A stretch of 64,000 bases of DNA from Microbacterium ulmi (GCF_011759705.1 NZ_JAAOZF010000001.1:1733152-1797151), one strand, 5' to 3'. Positions 32,757-42,376 are shown, counted from the first letter of the stretch. A program made the numbers and translations. Notes: generated by a model from the letters alone, not told the origin.

Positions 32757-34343
32757 ATGGACTCAACACCTGGACTCGCAAGAGTCCGGCGCCGGGCCAG
32801 GGGACTCACGGCGATCGTCGGAGTCGCCGCGATGCTCGCGCTGGCAGCCTGTACGCCGCAACCCCCCACGACGGAAGACGGTGGCACGTCGATCACGATC
32901 GCGCTGCCGACCGAACCGCGGACCCTGGCAAGCTGGCTCAGTTACGCGAACGACGGTCACCCGGTGCTGCGCAACATGCTCGAGGCTCTCGTGAACCGGG
33001 ATCCAGAGACGCACGAGCTCGTCGGTGAGCTCGCTACTTCCTGGGAGAAGGTCGACGACCTGACGTGGAACTTCACCCTTCGCGAGGGCGTCACGTTCCA
33101 CGACGGGACCGACTTCAACGCAGAGGCCGCAGCCGCGGGGCTGAACTTCGTGGTCGACCCCGACAACGCCTTCCTCGTCCGCGTCTACGTCGGCCCGGAG
33201 ATCACGGCGCGCGCCGTCGACGAATACACGCTGGAGGTGAAGACGGCGGCTCCCGACCCGATCCTCCCCGACCGCATGTTCTTCTTCACGATCCCCTCGA
33301 TGGCCGCGGTCGACGCCGATCCCGATGGATATGCCCGCAATCCCGTCGGAACCGGTCCCTACAAGTTCGTCGACTATCAGCCCGGTCAGCAGATCCATGC
33401 GACCGCGTTCGAGGACTGGTGGGGCCGCCGCGCGCCCGAAGACGCGCACGGGTCCAACGAGGCGATCAAGGACGTGACGTTCGTCTTCCGTCCGGAGTCG
33501 GAGGTCCGATCGGCGATGATCCAGTCGGGTGAGGCGGACATCGCGCGGTGGCTCACGAGCGAGCAGTGCGAGCTCGCTCCGCAGTGCGAGAGCACGCCGA
33601 CCGTCGAGACCCTGGTCGTTCGCATGGACATGGTCAACCCCGTGCTCAGCGACATCCGCATCCGCCAGGCGATCTCCCTGTCGTTCGACAAGGACCAGAT
33701 CCTCAACGGCATCATCGGGGGCGGCGAGCCGTCGCCGATGGTGATCGGGCCGACGGTGCTGGGGTTCAACGACTCGCTCGAGCCGTATCCGTACGACCCC
33801 GACGAGGCGAAGAGGCTCGTCGCCGAGGCCAAGGCAGACGGCGTCCCGGTCGACTCGACCCAGCTCTACGTGATCGCCCGCGCCGACCTGGTCCCTCGCG
33901 CCGACGAGGTGATCCAGCTCATCGGCGAGTCCCTCACCGCGATCGGGCTCAATGTCCGCAGCGAGGTCGTCGAGACGGCCACGTTCGAGGAGCAGTGGCA
34001 GGTCGGATACGACAACATCCCGCCCGAGCGGGGTCTCATCGGTCTCAACAGCCACGGCAACGAGCTCGGCGACTTCTCGTTGAGCGTGTTCAGCCTTTAC
34101 CAGTGCGCGTCCACGCGATCGGCGTTCTGCGACCAGGACGTCGAGAAGGAGGCCGCTGCGGCATCGCAGCTGAGCGGCGATGAGCGGGATGCCGCATACC
34201 AGGCCCTCGGCGCGTACTTCTACGAGCAGGTCCCGGTCGTGCCGATCGGTCAGCAGGCCTTCCACTTCGGGCTGTCGGACCGAGTGGACTGGTCCCCCCG
34301 CCAGGACGGTCTGATCCTGATCAAGGAGATCGGCATCAAGTGA
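32757..34343 (+). CDS. Opp/Dpp-type extracellular solute-binding lipoprotein
   Basis: The protein is 528 residues from ATG 32757; GTG 32751 is an alternative start. The signal peptide with lipobox LALAAC anchors it to the outer face of the membrane. The SBP family 5 fold is clear from TWNFTLREGVTFHDGTDFNA and NPVGTGPYKFVDYQPGQQ. Family members bind peptides, but catabolic relatives bind nickel, opines, glutathione or hydrophobic carboxylates. The surrounding enzymes suggest a small organic acid or amide rather than peptides. Confidence 0.94.
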   Translation: MDSTPGLARVRRRARGLTAIVGVAAMLALAACTPQPPTTEDGGTSITIALPTEPRTLASWLSYANDGHPVLRNMLEALVNRDPETHELVGELATSWEKVDDLTWNFTLREGVTFHDGTDFNAEAAAAGLNFVVDPDNAFLVRVYVGPEITARAVDEYTLEVKTAAPDPILPDRMFFFTIPSMAAVDADPDGYARNPVGTGPYKFVDYQPGQQIHATAFEDWWGRRAPEDAHGSNEAIKDVTFVFRPESEVRSAMIQSGEADIARWLTSEQCELAPQCESTPTVETLVVRMDMVNPVLSDIRIRQAISLSFDKDQILNGIIGGGEPSPMVIGPTVLGFNDSLEPYPYDPDEAKRLVAEAKADGVPVDSTQLYVIARADLVPRADEVIQLIGESLTAIGLNVRSEVVETATFEEQWQVGYDNIPPERGLIGLNSHGNELGDFSLSVFSLYQCASTRSAFCDQDVEKEAAAASQLSGDERDAAYQALGAYFYEQVPVVPIGQQAFHFGLSDRVDWSPRQDGLILIKEIGIK

Positions 34344-34435
34344 CGTTGTCGCGACGCGGGGTCGAGCCGGTCCCGCGTCGCGTCGGCACGCAGTACAAGC
34401 AGTCCCGGATCCATCTGGAAGGAACAAGATACGAA

Positions 34436-35218
34436 ATGCCTACCTCTGAAGTCGTGATCGTCACCGGCGGTGCCGGTGGAATCGGCCTTGCCACTGCCAA
34501 GAAGCTCGTGAGCCGCGGAGCGAAGGTCGGGATCGTCGACCTGGACCCCGACGCCGTCGCGCGGGCGGCGGCGGATGTCTCTCCCGACGGATCGGTGGCG
34601 ATCGCGGTTCCCGCTGACACCACCGACGAAGCCGCCATGACCGAGGCGGTCGCGGCCACGGAGACGAGGTTCGGGAGCATCACGGGCCTCGTGACCTCGG
34701 CCGCGATCCGGCAGACCTCGGCCAGCTTCCTCGACCTCGACCTCGAGCTGTGGGACCGCGTTCAGCACATCAACGTCGCGGGTACCTTCATAGCCGCGCG
34801 AGTAGCCGCGCGAGCGATGATCGCCTCGGAGACGCCAGGCGGGATCGTCACGATCTCGTCGGTCGCGGGGATCATGACCCGCATGGGCCTCTCGGCCTAC
34901 TGCACGAGCAAGGCCGCCGTGATCCAGCTCAGCAAAGTGCTCGCCCTCGAGCTCGCGCAGCACCAGATCAGGGTCAACGTCGTCTGTCCGGCGGTGACGC
35001 AGACCCCGATGCTCAAGCGCGCGATGCGCGATGAGGGGGATCAGCTCTTCGACGTCAAGGTCGCAGGCTCCCTCGAGGCATTCCGTCCGGGGATTCCGCT
35101 GCGTCGCGCGTCGCAGCCCGAGGAGCAGGCCGCCGCGATCGCCTTCCTGCTGTCTCCCGAAGCCTCTTTCATCACGGGTGCGGTCCTGTCCGTCGACGGT
35201 GGTGCGGCAATTGTCTGA
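34436..35218 (+). CDS. SDR-family oxidoreductase (first of a tandem pair)
   Basis: This 260-residue classical SDR has TGGAGGIGLA as nucleotide-binding motif, SSVAG near the active-site Ser, YCTSK as Tyr-x3-Lys and a C-terminal SFITGAVLSVDGG. An Asp after the second beta strand (IVDLDPD) favours NAD over NADP. It is followed by a paralogue sharing the rare FLDLDLELW/FLDLDLDTW segment. It probably oxidises a 3-hydroxyacyl or alcohol intermediate. Confidence 0.9.
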   Translation: MPTSEVVIVTGGAGGIGLATAKKLVSRGAKVGIVDLDPDAVARAAADVSPDGSVAIAVPADTTDEAAMTEAVAATETRFGSITGLVTSAAIRQTSASFLDLDLELWDRVQHINVAGTFIAARVAARAMIASETPGGIVTISSVAGIMTRMGLSAYCTSKAAVIQLSKVLALELAQHQIRVNVVCPAVTQTPMLKRAMRDEGDQLFDVKVAGSLEAFRPGIPLRRASQPEEQAAAIAFLLSPEASFITGAVLSVDGGAAIV

Positions 35219-36026
35219 ATCGGACATCGACGCAGACGGGCTGGGCCTGTCGGGACGGACAGTGGTCGTCACCGGCGGTGCGAGCGGCATCGGCCTGGCG
35301 ACCGTGAAGCGACTGCTCGCTGCCGGGGCGAACGTCGGTGTCGTAGACCTCGTCCCGGAAGGGATCGAGGACGCGCTCGACGAGGTCGATCCCCGCAGGG
35401 AGCGCACGATCGGGGCGGCGAGCGACACGACGGATGAGGCGGCCATGACCGTCGCCGTCGACACGGTCGTCGCCCGATTCGGAGCGCTCGACGGGCTCGT
35501 CACCGCGGCGGGCGTGCGCCAGACGCCGATCAGCTTCCTCGACCTCGACCTCGACACCTGGGCGACCGTGCAGCGTGTGCTCGTCAAGGGGACGCTGATC
35601 GCCGTGCGCATCGCCGCTCGCGTGATGATCGCGGGCGGTCGGGGCGGATCGATCGTCACGATCGCGTCCGTGACCGGGCTGATGCCGCGCGTACGGCTCG
35701 CGGCATACTGCAGCAGCAAGGCGGGCGTCATCCATCTCACCAAGGTGGTCGCCCTGGAGCTCGCGCGTCACGACATCCGCGCGAATGTCCTCGCCCCGGC
35801 ACTGACGCTCACTCCCCGCATCGATCGGGCTGTCGCCCTCGAGGGCGACCACATCCTGGGGGACAAGATCCTGGGCAACCTCTCGGAGTTCCGACCCGGC
35901 ATCCCCCTCGGACGTGCCGGGCGAGCGGAGGAGCAGGCGAACGCGATCGTGTCTCTGCTGTCGCCGACGGCGTCGTTCACGACGGGCGCGGTGCTGTCGG
36001 TGGATGGAGGCGTGAATGTCGTCTGA
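35202..36026 (+). CDS. SDR-family oxidoreductase (second of a tandem pair)
   Basis: About 274 residues from GTG 35202; GTG 35199 and TTG 35211 are also possible. The gene overlaps the first SDR by roughly 17 bp. Motifs are TGGASGIGLA, YCSSK and SFTTGAVLSVDGG. It is a recent-looking paralogue of the preceding gene, with matching SDTTDEAAMT and FRPGIPL segments. The pair may form a heteromer or handle two stereoisomers; both ideas are inferences. Confidence 0.88.
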   Translation: MRQLSESDIDADGLGLSGRTVVVTGGASGIGLATVKRLLAAGANVGVVDLVPEGIEDALDEVDPRRERTIGAASDTTDEAAMTVAVDTVVARFGALDGLVTAAGVRQTPISFLDLDLDTWATVQRVLVKGTLIAVRIAARVMIAGGRGGSIVTIASVTGLMPRVRLAAYCSSKAGVIHLTKVVALELARHDIRANVLAPALTLTPRIDRAVALEGDHILGDKILGNLSEFRPGIPLGRAGRAEEQANAIVSLLSPTASFTTGAVLSVDGGVNVV

Positions 36027-37251
36027 ACGCCCGGACGGCTCGGCGCGGCGCGGCGTCCTCGACGGGGTGAGGATCGTCGACTTCACCGAGCGTATGCAGG
36101 GCCCCTATGCGACCCAGATGCTCGGCGACCTCGGCGCCGACATCGTCAAGGTGGAACGGCTCGTCGCCCTCGCCCCGGACGGGAGCATCGACGTGCGCTA
36201 TCCGGAGGGCAACCCGTCTCTCTATTCGTCCATGTTCCTCGCCGCCAATCGCAACAAGCGCAGCATCGCCGTCGATCTGAAGTCGGAGGCGGGGAAGGAC
36301 GTCGCCCGTCGGCTGATCGCCGCCGCCGACGTCGTCTACGAGAACTTCCGGCCGGGCGTCATGGATCGGCTCGGCTTCGGGTACGAGGACTGCCGCAGGC
36401 TGAACCCCGGCATCATCTACGCGTCCGCCTCGGGATACGGGCCGGACGGTCCCTACGAGGCCAGGCCGGGTCAGGACCTGCTCATCCAGGCCATCGCGGG
36501 ACTCGGCGCGATGAACGTGTCGGCGACGGGTCGTCCGACCGCGGTCGGCATGTCGATCAGCGATCTGCTCGGGGGGATGAACGGCGCGTTTGCGGTGCTG
36601 GCGGCACTGCTGCACCGCGAACGGACAGGGGAGGGGCAGCGCGTGGAGGTGTCGTTGCTGGACAGCGCCGTCGCGGTCCTCTCCGAGCACGCCGTGCACT
36701 TCATGAACAGCGACATCGGCGAGCCCGAACGCGGCACGCCCATGCACGCCCACGCCTACATCCCGCCGCCGTATGGCTTCTATGCGACCTCGGACGGCTA
36801 CATCGCGCTCTCGAGCGGCCGACAGATCGCGCTGATCTCCGAGGTGCTCGGAATCCCCGACCTCACGAAGGACCCACGATTCGCGTCGTACGCGCTCCGC
36901 GACGAGAACCGCGCGGAGATGGAAGAGATCATCGAGTCGCGAATGCGCGAACGCACGACAGCCGAATGGCTCGAAGAGATGGTTCCGCGCGACATCTTCG
37001 CAGCACCCGTCCACACGCTCCGGGAGGCGTTCTCCGATCCTCAGGTGCTGCACAACGGCATCGTCCGCGACGTGCAGGGTCCTCACGGCCCGGTCAGGCT
37101 CGTGGGTCCGCCGTACCGGCTGAGCGCATCGCCGGCGGACGTGCGCATTCCGCCTCCCGAGCACGGTGCGCATACGCAGGAGATCCTCCGCGATCTCGGC
37201 TTGACGGACCACGAGATCGCGGCACTGCGCGACCAGGAGGCAGTCGCATGA
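36016..37251 (+). CDS. CaiB/BaiF-family (class III) CoA-transferase
   Basis: The protein is 411 residues from ATG 36016 and overlaps the SDR by 11 bp. The class III CoA-transferase fold is seen in LDGVRIVDFTERMQGPYATQ, GADIVKVE and NRNKRSIAVDLKSEAGK, with the catalytic Asp expected in RPGQDLLIQAIAGL. It moves CoA from a donor such as succinyl-CoA to the imported carboxylate. Its place between SDRs and the permeases suggests import and activation are co-ordinated. Confidence 0.92.
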   Translation: MSSERPDGSARRGVLDGVRIVDFTERMQGPYATQMLGDLGADIVKVERLVALAPDGSIDVRYPEGNPSLYSSMFLAANRNKRSIAVDLKSEAGKDVARRLIAAADVVYENFRPGVMDRLGFGYEDCRRLNPGIIYASASGYGPDGPYEARPGQDLLIQAIAGLGAMNVSATGRPTAVGMSISDLLGGMNGAFAVLAALLHRERTGEGQRVEVSLLDSAVAVLSEHAVHFMNSDIGEPERGTPMHAHAYIPPPYGFYATSDGYIALSSGRQIALISEVLGIPDLTKDPRFASYALRDENRAEMEEIIESRMRERTTAEWLEEMVPRDIFAAPVHTLREAFSDPQVLHNGIVRDVQGPHGPVRLVGPPYRLSASPADVRIPPPEHGAHTQEILRDLGLTDHEIAALRDQEAVA

Positions 37252-38159
37252 CGAGCGCAAAGACCGCGAGGGCGTTCCGGCGACTGAGCCGGGGCCTGGT
37301 GTTCAAGATCGCGGTGGTCGCCTTGGCGGCGGTGGTGTTCAGCGCCGTGTTCGTCCAGGCGATCATGCCGTTCGATCCGTACCTCAGCAACGTCGCGGCG
37401 AGGAACCTGCCGCCTCTGACCCCCTCGGACACCTGGCTGCCCTACCTGCTGGGCACGGACCCGCTCGGACGGGACCTGCTGACGAGGATCATGCTCGGCG
37501 GCAGGGTGTCGCTCATGGTCGGCGTCGCGAGCGTGCTCGTCTCGGGAACGATCGGTGTCACGATGGGACTCCTGGCCGGCTACTTCCGGGGCTGGGCCGA
37601 CCAGGTGATCATGCGCCTCGTCGACATCCAGATGAGCATCCCGTCGCTTCTCATCGCGCTCCTCGTGCTCTACGTGCTCGGCCCCAGCATGCTCAACGTG
37701 ATCTTCGTCCTGGCGATCACGAGGTGGATGGTCTACGCACGCGTCACACGCAGCCTCGTGCTCTCGCTGCGGACGGAGCTGTTCGTCGAGGCCTCGCGGT
37801 CGCTCGGGGCGTCCCACCTGCGAACCCTCGCACAACACATCGTGCCCAATCTGGCTGGCCCCGTGATGATCCTCGCGACCCTCGAGGTCGCCGTCGTCCT
37901 GCTGTCGGAGGCGTCGCTGAGCTTCCTGGGCTTGGGCATCCAGCCGCCCGACACGTCGTGGGGTCTCCTACTGGCGCAGGGGAGCGAGTACATCACGGCG
38001 GCCTGGTGGCTCGTGGCCTTCCCGGGCCTCGCGATCCTCGTCACGACTCTGAGCATCAACCTCATCGCGAGCTCGATCCGAGCCCGCTCGGGCCGGGACG
38101 ACATCGGGTGGGAGGACCTCGAGCTCGCCCCGGACCTCGACGGGGCAGTCCGCCGATGA
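37248..38159 (+). CDS. ABC transporter permease (DppC/OppC-like)
   Basis: This 303-residue protein overlaps the CoA-transferase by 4 bp. It has the DppC layout: one N-terminal helix (FKIAVVALAAVVFSAVFVQA), a short external domain containing YLLGTDPLGRDLLTRIMLGG, then five helices with the EAA loop EASRSLGASHLRTLAQHIVP. It forms the translocation pore with the next gene product. Confidence 0.94.
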   Translation: MTSAKTARAFRRLSRGLVFKIAVVALAAVVFSAVFVQAIMPFDPYLSNVAARNLPPLTPSDTWLPYLLGTDPLGRDLLTRIMLGGRVSLMVGVASVLVSGTIGVTMGLLAGYFRGWADQVIMRLVDIQMSIPSLLIALLVLYVLGPSMLNVIFVLAITRWMVYARVTRSLVLSLRTELFVEASRSLGASHLRTLAQHIVPNLAGPVMILATLEVAVVLLSEASLSFLGLGIQPPDTSWGLLLAQGSEYITAAWWLVAFPGLAILVTTLSINLIASSIRARSGRDDIGWEDLELAPDLDGAVRR

Positions 38160-39082
38160 TCCTGAGATATGCACTGCGGCGACTGGCCTACTCGGCGCTC
38201 GTCCTGATCGGCGTGCTCGTCGTCGTCTTCGTCGTCGTCGACCAAATCGGCGACCCGGCACGCCTCATGCTTCCCCCGAACGCTCCCGAGTCGGTCTATC
38301 TGGCGCTGCGCGAGTCGCTGGGCCTCGACGACCCGCTGTGGGAGCGCTTCGTGCGGTCGGTGGGCGGGTGGCTCCACGGAGACTTCGGCGACTCGACGTG
38401 GCAAGGGGTGCCCGCGCTGCAGCTCGTCCTCGAGCGCCTGCCCGCGACCCTGCTGCTGGCGGCCATCGCGCTCGCCGTCTCGCTCACGGGCGCCCTCGTG
38501 CTCGGCCTGGCGTCCGCTCGTCGCCCGGGGTCGCTCGTCGACCGGCTGCTCACGGTGATCTCGCTCGCGGGCGTCTCGATCGCCGAGTTCTGGCTGGGCC
38601 TCATGCTGATCCTCTTCTTCGCCGTGCAGCTGCGATGGCTGCCGACCTCCGGGTTCAACGGGCTGCAGTATGCGATCCTCCCCGCGATCGCGCTGTCGTT
38701 CCGGCCACTGGGACGGATCTCGCAGATCGCGAGATCGTCGCTCGTCGAGGAGATGCGCAAGCCCTACATCAAGGCGCTGCGGGCGAAGGGCCTGACCGAG
38801 AACCGCATCCTGCGCCGGAGCGCCCTCAAGAACGCGGGGATCCCGATCGTCACGCTGGCGGGAGACGAGCTTGCCTCGTTCCTCAACGGAGCCGTCGTGA
38901 TCGAGGTGATCTTCGCGTGGCCCGGCATCGGGAGCCTCTTCATCCAGGCGATCGAGCGCCGGGATCTGCCCCTCATCGAAGCCTGCGTCTTCGCCGTCTC
39001 GGTCATGGTGATCGCCGTGAACTTCGCCGTCGACCTCATCTATGCACGGCTCGACCCGCGCGCCGTCGTCTACAAGAGCTAG
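38156..39082 (+). CDS. ABC transporter permease (DppB/OppB-like)
   Basis: This 308-residue protein overlaps the DppC gene by 4 bp. The N-terminal helix LAYSALVLIGVLVVVFVVV is followed by the family motif ESLGLDDPLWERFVRSVGGW, and the EAA loop KALRAKGLTENRILRRSALK. The C before B order and the separation of permeases from the ATPases by three enzyme genes are unusual. Confidence 0.94.
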   Translation: MILRYALRRLAYSALVLIGVLVVVFVVVDQIGDPARLMLPPNAPESVYLALRESLGLDDPLWERFVRSVGGWLHGDFGDSTWQGVPALQLVLERLPATLLLAAIALAVSLTGALVLGLASARRPGSLVDRLLTVISLAGVSIAEFWLGLMLILFFAVQLRWLPTSGFNGLQYAILPAIALSFRPLGRISQIARSSLVEEMRKPYIKALRAKGLTENRILRRSALKNAGIPIVTLAGDELASFLNGAVVIEVIFAWPGIGSLFIQAIERRDLPLIEACVFAVSVMVIAVNFAVDLIYARLDPRAVVYKS

Positions 39083-39091
39083 CCGCCCGTC

Positions 39092-40519
39092 GTGACCAGG
39101 GATGCGGAGGTCGTGGTCGTCGGCGCCGGTGCCGCCGGGCTCGCGGCCGCCGTGTCGGCGGCGCAGCGAGGTCTCGACGTCGTAGTGCTCGAGCGACAGC
39201 CCCACATCGGCGGCACGACGCGGCTGTCGGTCGGCTCCTTCACGGCCGCGGGCTCGTCGCTCCAGCGCCGCGCGGGCATCCTCGACGATGCGGCGGGCTT
39301 CGTCGAGGACATGCGGCGATTCGACCCCGGCCTGCTCAGCGGCGACGCGCCGCACCTGCGCGAGCTCTACGCGCAGCACTCCGGGGCGACGATCGACTGG
39401 CTCCTCGGCATCGGAGTGACCTTCGCGGGCCCCTTCCTCGAGCCCCCGCACCGCACGCCGCGCATGCACAACGTCGTGCCCGACTCGCGCGCCTACATCG
39501 CGCGCCTGGACGCGGCGGCGAGAGCCGCGGGCGTCTGCATCCGGCGCGAGGCGGAGGTCACGGGACTCGTCGTCGACGGCGAGGGCGTCTCGGGCGTCAG
39601 CGTCCGTGTGGACGGTCGGCAGGAGGACGTGCGGGCGCGCCGTGGGGTCGTCCTCGCGACGGGCGACTTCAGCGCGAGCGACGCGCTGCGCGCAGAGCAT
39701 CTGACGGCCGCCGCCCGCGGAGCGCGACCCGTCAACCCCGCCGCGCTCGGACTCGGTCATCGTCTCGCCGGCGAGGTGGGCGGCGAGCTGGTGGGGATGG
39801 AGCACGTGTTCGGCCCCCAGCTACGCTTCCCTCCGCCCGATCGACCGGGGCTGCTCTCGCGGCTGCCGCTGTGGAGGTGGCTCTGCTCGCTCGAGGCCGA
39901 GGCGATCGCCCGGATGCCGAGGGGCGTCCTCGCGGCGATCGCGAAGCAGTTCCTCGTGGCCCACATGTCGCCCACCGCCGAGTTCCTCTCGAGCGGCGCC
40001 GTTCTCGTGAATCGTGAGGGCGTGCCCGTGGCATCCGGGATGCCGCCCGCCGACGCGCTGGCCCTCGAGCCCGGCGCGACCGGATACATCCTCCTGAGCG
40101 AGGCCATCGCGCAGCGGTTCGACAAGGCGCCCCACCACATCTCGACGGCGCCGGGCATCGCGTTCGCGTACTTCAGGGACTACGAGCGCGGCCGACCGGA
40201 CCTCGTCGCGCGCGGCGGCTCGGCGATCGAGCTCGGGCGCCGCCTGGGCGTCGACCCCGACCGGATCCAAAGGTCGCTCGCGTCGTCGCACCTGCGTGGA
40301 TCGTACATCGCGCTCGGACCGGTGCACAGCATGCTGACGGTCACGGAGGGTGCGATCCGTGTCGACGACCGTCTGCGCGTGATGCGCCCGGACGGCTCCG
40401 CGATCTCCGGTCTGCACGCGGTCGGCGGTGTCGGTCAGGGAGGGATGCTCCTCCTCGGCCATGGACACCACATCGGCTGGGCGCTCACGTCCGGCCGCGT
40501 CGTGGGAGGTCTGCTCTGA
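39092..40519 (+). CDS. FAD-dependent oxidoreductase, fumarate-reductase/ketosteroid-dehydrogenase type
   Basis: The protein is 475 residues from GTG 39092. The N-terminal dinucleotide motif VVVGAGAAGLAAAVSAAQRG and the ALER-like VVLERQPHIGGTT are followed by a GVVLATGDFS stretch and a C-terminal LHAVGGVGQGGML FAD loop. The fold is that of soluble fumarate reductase and 3-ketosteroid delta-1-dehydrogenase. In this operon it may introduce or reduce a double bond next to a carbonyl. It closes the plus operon. Confidence 0.85.
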   Translation: MTRDAEVVVVGAGAAGLAAAVSAAQRGLDVVVLERQPHIGGTTRLSVGSFTAAGSSLQRRAGILDDAAGFVEDMRRFDPGLLSGDAPHLRELYAQHSGATIDWLLGIGVTFAGPFLEPPHRTPRMHNVVPDSRAYIARLDAAARAAGVCIRREAEVTGLVVDGEGVSGVSVRVDGRQEDVRARRGVVLATGDFSASDALRAEHLTAAARGARPVNPAALGLGHRLAGEVGGELVGMEHVFGPQLRFPPPDRPGLLSRLPLWRWLCSLEAEAIARMPRGVLAAIAKQFLVAHMSPTAEFLSSGAVLVNREGVPVASGMPPADALALEPGATGYILLSEAIAQRFDKAPHHISTAPGIAFAYFRDYERGRPDLVARGGSAIELGRRLGVDPDRIQRSLASSHLRGSYIALGPVHSMLTVTEGAIRVDDRLRVMRPDGSAISGLHAVGGVGQGGMLLLGHGHHIGWALTSGRVVGGLL

Positions 40520-40702
40520 GGCGCCGACCGGAGCCATCGTCGCCGCCACGCGAGCCCGCCCCCTGTCGGCCGCGTCGGGGTGCGTGCGCTTGCGACCGGC
40601 TTGAGTTGCTGCGTGAAGGTGATGTAAGCCGGCGGCTTTTGTCCGCTCGGCCCACTCGCCCTCCTCTGCGCGACCTCGGTCATCGCGACCCCCCGCCGGG
40701 GT

Positions 40703-40888
40703 GCGCGCCATTATGTGCACCGTTCGCCAAATGGCGCGCGAAATGGCGCGCATCCGTCCGGCGCCAGCCAGCTCGATACCGATTCGTAGTTAGGAATCGA
40801 AACAGCCTCTGATCTGGGATATTGTGGCGCAGGGGGCTATCGGCAAGCTTAGCCCCCCGCGCGTTGGGGGAGCGGACGCGCGCCATTT
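40703..40888. repeat. Four copies of a GCGCGCCATT(T) element in both orientations
   Basis: GCGCGCCATT at 40703-40712, its complement AAATGGCGCGC at 40729-40739 and again at 40741-40751, and GCGCGCCATTT at 40878-40888. The inner copies can pair with either flanking copy, giving alternative stem-loops. The role is unknown. Confidence 0.65.
40832..40857. terminator. Hairpin downstream of the ABC-transporter operon
   Basis: GGGGGCTA at 40832-40839 pairs with TAGCCCCC at 40850-40857 around a 10-nt loop, about 310 bp after the FAD oxidoreductase stop. No T tract follows. Possible terminator. Confidence 0.45.
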
Positions 40889-41503
40889 GGTGGCTACCTG
40901 CCGTGGCCCTGCGGGCGCAATGTCAGTCCTGCCTGCCGTCGACCGAACACCGCTGACGGTGGGCGCGCTCATCGGTGGTCACTTCCTCGGCTGTGGCGGC
41001 TGATCGCGGCTTGGAGGCTGATCCCGAGCGCGTCGCGATCTGAAGCCAGTCGAGGCCATCGACGCGGGCGTCGGCGACGGCGATCTCAACGGCCTCGGCA
41101 ACGGCGGATTGCAGTGCACGGAGATCGTGAAGGCGCGACCTTTGCCGACGGGGCATTGGCGAACAACCACGTCAACCTACCCACGTTCTGACGCGCGCCC
41201 GGAATTGGTCGGACGGGCCAGGAGTCAGGCCATGCCCGCGCCGTCTTCACTCACTTCGCGCGCGAGGGATCCGATCGCCGCCACGATCTCCGCATGCGCG
41301 CGTGGCAACGCGTCGGTCCCGAATGTGCAAGCCAACAGCTTGGAAGCAACCCGCTTCGCGCCAGGGACGCACCCGGCGATCGCCACGTGACCTCGACGCC
41401 CAAAGCGGTACATCGCGCGATCACCTCCCGCATCGCGTCACGACAATCGCTGTCCGCGATGCCGGCAAGGAATGCGGCTTCGCGCGCACGCCGCCGCGAC
41501 GGC

Positions 41504-42376
41504 TCACGCCAGCCGCTCTGAGATCCACCGCGCCACTTCGGTGTGATCGGCGGCGGCGCCCAGATCGTCCGCCGCGCGGCACCAGTCGGCCAGGACCGCC
41601 CGGCCGACGTCCGACGTCAGACCGAGCTGCTCCATGAGTCCGACCGCGATGCCCACGTCCTTGGCCATGAGGCCCACCGAGAATCCCGAGTCGTACGTCC
41701 CCGGGAGGATGAAGCTCGGCCACTTCGCCTCGGAGGATCCGCTGCGGCCGCTGGATCCATTGACGACGTCCAAGGCGGCCGCAGGGCTCACGCCGAAGCG
41801 CTCCGCGATCAGGACGGCTTCGCTGGTCGCCCAGAGATGCGTCGCGGAGAGCAGGTTGTTGAGCGCCTTGAGGGCGTGGCCGGAACCCGTCGGGCCGACG
41901 TGGCGGACTCGTCCGAAGGTCGCCAGGATGCCGGACACCGCGTCCACGTCGGCCGGGTCGCCGCCGGCCATCACCGTGAGCGTCCCTTCGCGCGCTCCGC
42001 GTACTCCTCCGGACACCGGGGCGTCGATGAGCGCGGCCGCACGCCGAGCGATCTCGCCGGCGAGCGTGCGCGTGCGCACGGGTTCGGACGAGCTCATGTC
42101 GATGACGCGCGCGCCGGGACGCAGGGCGGCGGCGACGCGATCGTCCAGGAGGACGGTCTCGACGACGTCGGAGTTGGGCAGCATCAGGATGAGGACGTCG
42201 GATGCCGCCGCGGCCGCCGCGGCATCCTTCACGATCGTCACGCCGAACGCCGCGGCGGACGCCTGCGCAGCCGCGCTCGGATCGGCGCCGAGCACGCGGT
42301 ATCCGGCCTCTACGAGCCGTCGGCTCATCGGTACGCCCATGTTCCCGAGGCCGACGAAGGCGATCGTCTCAGTCAA
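41504..42376 (-). CDS. NAD(P)-dependent 3-hydroxyisobutyrate-dehydrogenase-like oxidoreductase
   Basis: About 290 residues, probably from TTG 42376, which overlaps the upstream stop by 8 bp. The Rossmann motif is IAFVGLGNMGVPMSRRL, the substrate loop is DAPVSGGVRGAREGTLTVMA, and the catalytic Lys lies in SGHALKALNNLLSA. It belongs to the beta-hydroxyacid dehydrogenase family. It ends the minus operon and probably oxidises a short hydroxy acid or reduces a semialdehyde released by the pathway. Confidence 0.88.
   Translation of the reverse strand: MTETIAFVGLGNMGVPMSRRLVEAGYRVLGADPSAAAQASAAAFGVTIVKDAAAAAAASDVLILMLPNSDVVETVLLDDRVAAALRPGARVIDMSSSEPVRTRTLAGEIARRAAALIDAPVSGGVRGAREGTLTVMAGGDPADVDAVSGILATFGRVRHVGPTGSGHALKALNNLLSATHLWATSEAVLIAERFGVSPAAALDVVNGSSGRSGSSEAKWPSFILPGTYDSGFSVGLMAKDVGIAVGLMEQLGLTSDVGRAVLADWCRAADDLGAAADHTEVARWISERLA

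Larger units (their letters stand above)
40520..41503. other. Gene-poor region with gene debris between two catabolic operons
   Basis: No complete gene is supportable. Minus-strand scraps with sensible codons remain, for example about 41225-41400 (encoding GCVPGAKRVASKLLACTFGT) and about 40930-41150 (AVADARVDGLDWLQIATRSG), in frames that do not join. They look like remnants of disrupted small genes. The right end serves as the downstream region of the minus operon. Confidence 0.6.
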
